From Streptosporangiaceae bacterium (GTDB lineage Bacteria; Actinomycetota; Actinomycetes; Streptosporangiales; Streptosporangiaceae), in the NCBI GenBank assembly GCA_030043395.1, contig JASHXW010000338.1, positions 1 through 5,503 of the forward strand: 5,503 nt of DNA. The letters are read 5' to 3'. Below, in pieces: positions 4,910 to 5,503 of the stretch. Numbering within the stretch: position 1 is the first letter of the stretch; each line of letters opens with the position of its first letter. The notes beneath the pieces were generated by a model. The model did not search any database, had not been told where the DNA came from, and saw nothing but the letters and a program-made list of their open reading frames with translations. Both the position numbers and the translations under genes were made by a program.

Positions 4910-5503
4910 TCAGGCCGGCGCGCCCCCGCGCCCCGCGCCGGAACGAAACCGTGACACGCCGGCGATCAGCTCTGGATCGGCCAGGCTGGCCATGCCGTGC
5001 GCCAGCTCGCCGGCCATGGCCTCCTGGTGGCCGAGCGACACGGACTCGATCGCCGACATGCGGTCGCCGCGCAAGCATGCCTGCGGCAGCGCGGCCAGCT
5101 CGTGAGCAAGCTCCTCGGCGGCCTGGCGCGCCTGGCCGTGTGGCACGACCCGGCTGACCAGGCCCATCTGCAGTGCCTCGGTGGCACCGACAGCCCGTCC
5201 GGTCAGGATCAGGTCCAGGGCGCGCCCGAGCCCGACGATCCGGGGCAGCCGGACGGTGCCGCCGTCGATCAGTGGCACGCCCCACCGGCGGCAGAAGACG
5301 CCGAAGACGGCATCGTCCTCGGCCACCCGCAGGTCACACCACAGCGCGAGCTCGAGCCCGCCAGCCACCGCGTACCCGGCGACGGCGGCTATCACGGGCT
5401 TGGACAGCAACATCCGCGTCGGCCCCATCGGCCCGTCCCCGTCCGCCGCCACCTGGTTCCCGCGCGGCGTCCCGACGGCCTGCAAGTCGGCCCCGGCGCA
5501 GAA
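4910..5503 (-). CDS. Crotonase / enoyl-CoA hydratase-isomerase family protein (5' end outside window)
   Basis: Member of the crotonase superfamily, which binds acyl-CoA thioesters and stabilises an enolate in an oxyanion hole. The frame is open to the right edge; 197 residues are visible, so about 60 N-terminal residues are missing from a usual length near 255. The visible part begins with FCAGADL, the first oxyanion-hole strand, then SKPVIAAVAGYAVAGGLELALWCDLRVAE, FGVFCRRWGVPLIDGGTVRLPRIVG, LTGRAVGATEALQMGLVSRVVP and the C-terminal helical region. Glu51 in GGLELA (codon 5351-5353) matches rat mitochondrial hydratase Glu144. Twenty residues later, where that enzyme has Glu164, this protein has Cys71 (codon 5291-5293). 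A plain hydratase label is therefore doubtful, and isomerase or another crotonase activity is possible. The TTG at 5485 is the Leu of GADL, not a start. It converges with the sulfotransferase, leaving 19 bases between the stops. Confidence 0.93.
   Translation of the reverse strand, partial: FCAGADLQAVGTPRGNQVAADGDGPMGPTRMLLSKPVIAAVAGYAVAGGLELALWCDLRVAEDDAVFGVFCRRWGVPLIDGGTVRLPRIVGLGRALDLILTGRAVGATEALQMGLVSRVVPHGQARQAAEELAHELAALPQACLRGDRMSAIESVSLGHQEAMAGELAHGMASLADPELIAGVSRFRSGAGRGGAPA

Overview
This is a GC-rich chromosomal segment with strong G/C preference at third codon positions, GTG starts and short intergenic gaps. That base composition, together with protein features that resemble mycobacterial and streptomycete homologues, points to a high-GC actinomycete. 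I cannot name the genus. No mobile element, CRISPR array, tRNA or rRNA is visible. It looks like core chromosome, not an accessory island, and I see no evidence of a new multi-gene system.

Layout from left to right: (1) the C-terminal part of nuoN, the last subunit of respiratory complex I, entering from the left edge; (2) a gap of about 200 bp with a strong 10-bp hairpin behind nuoN and a 15-bp tandem repeat; (3) a long-chain trans-polyprenyl diphosphate synthase, probably making the menaquinone side chain; (4) msrA, methionine sulfoxide reductase A, with an AT-rich 17-bp perfect dyad directly behind its stop; (5) a small six-helix membrane protein of unknown function, distantly like YciB/septation-type proteins; (6) a PAPS-dependent sulfotransferase-family protein, possibly made from a leaderless transcript; (7) on the opposite strand, convergent with the sulfotransferase, the C-terminal three quarters of a crotonase-family (enoyl-CoA hydratase-like) protein running off the right edge.

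The first two genes fit together functionally. Complex I reduces menaquinone, and the synthase downstream of nuoN would supply its isoprenoid tail. MsrA repairs oxidised methionine and fits a respiratory or oxidative neighbourhood only loosely. The last three genes show no clear pathway link to the others.

The observations most worth checking are two active-site departures. In NuoN, the lysine equivalent to E. coli Lys247 is Leu. In the crotonase, the second catalytic Glu (rat Glu164) is Cys. Smaller points are the msrA-3' dyad, the probable leaderless start of the sulfotransferase, and the repeat in the synthase leader.
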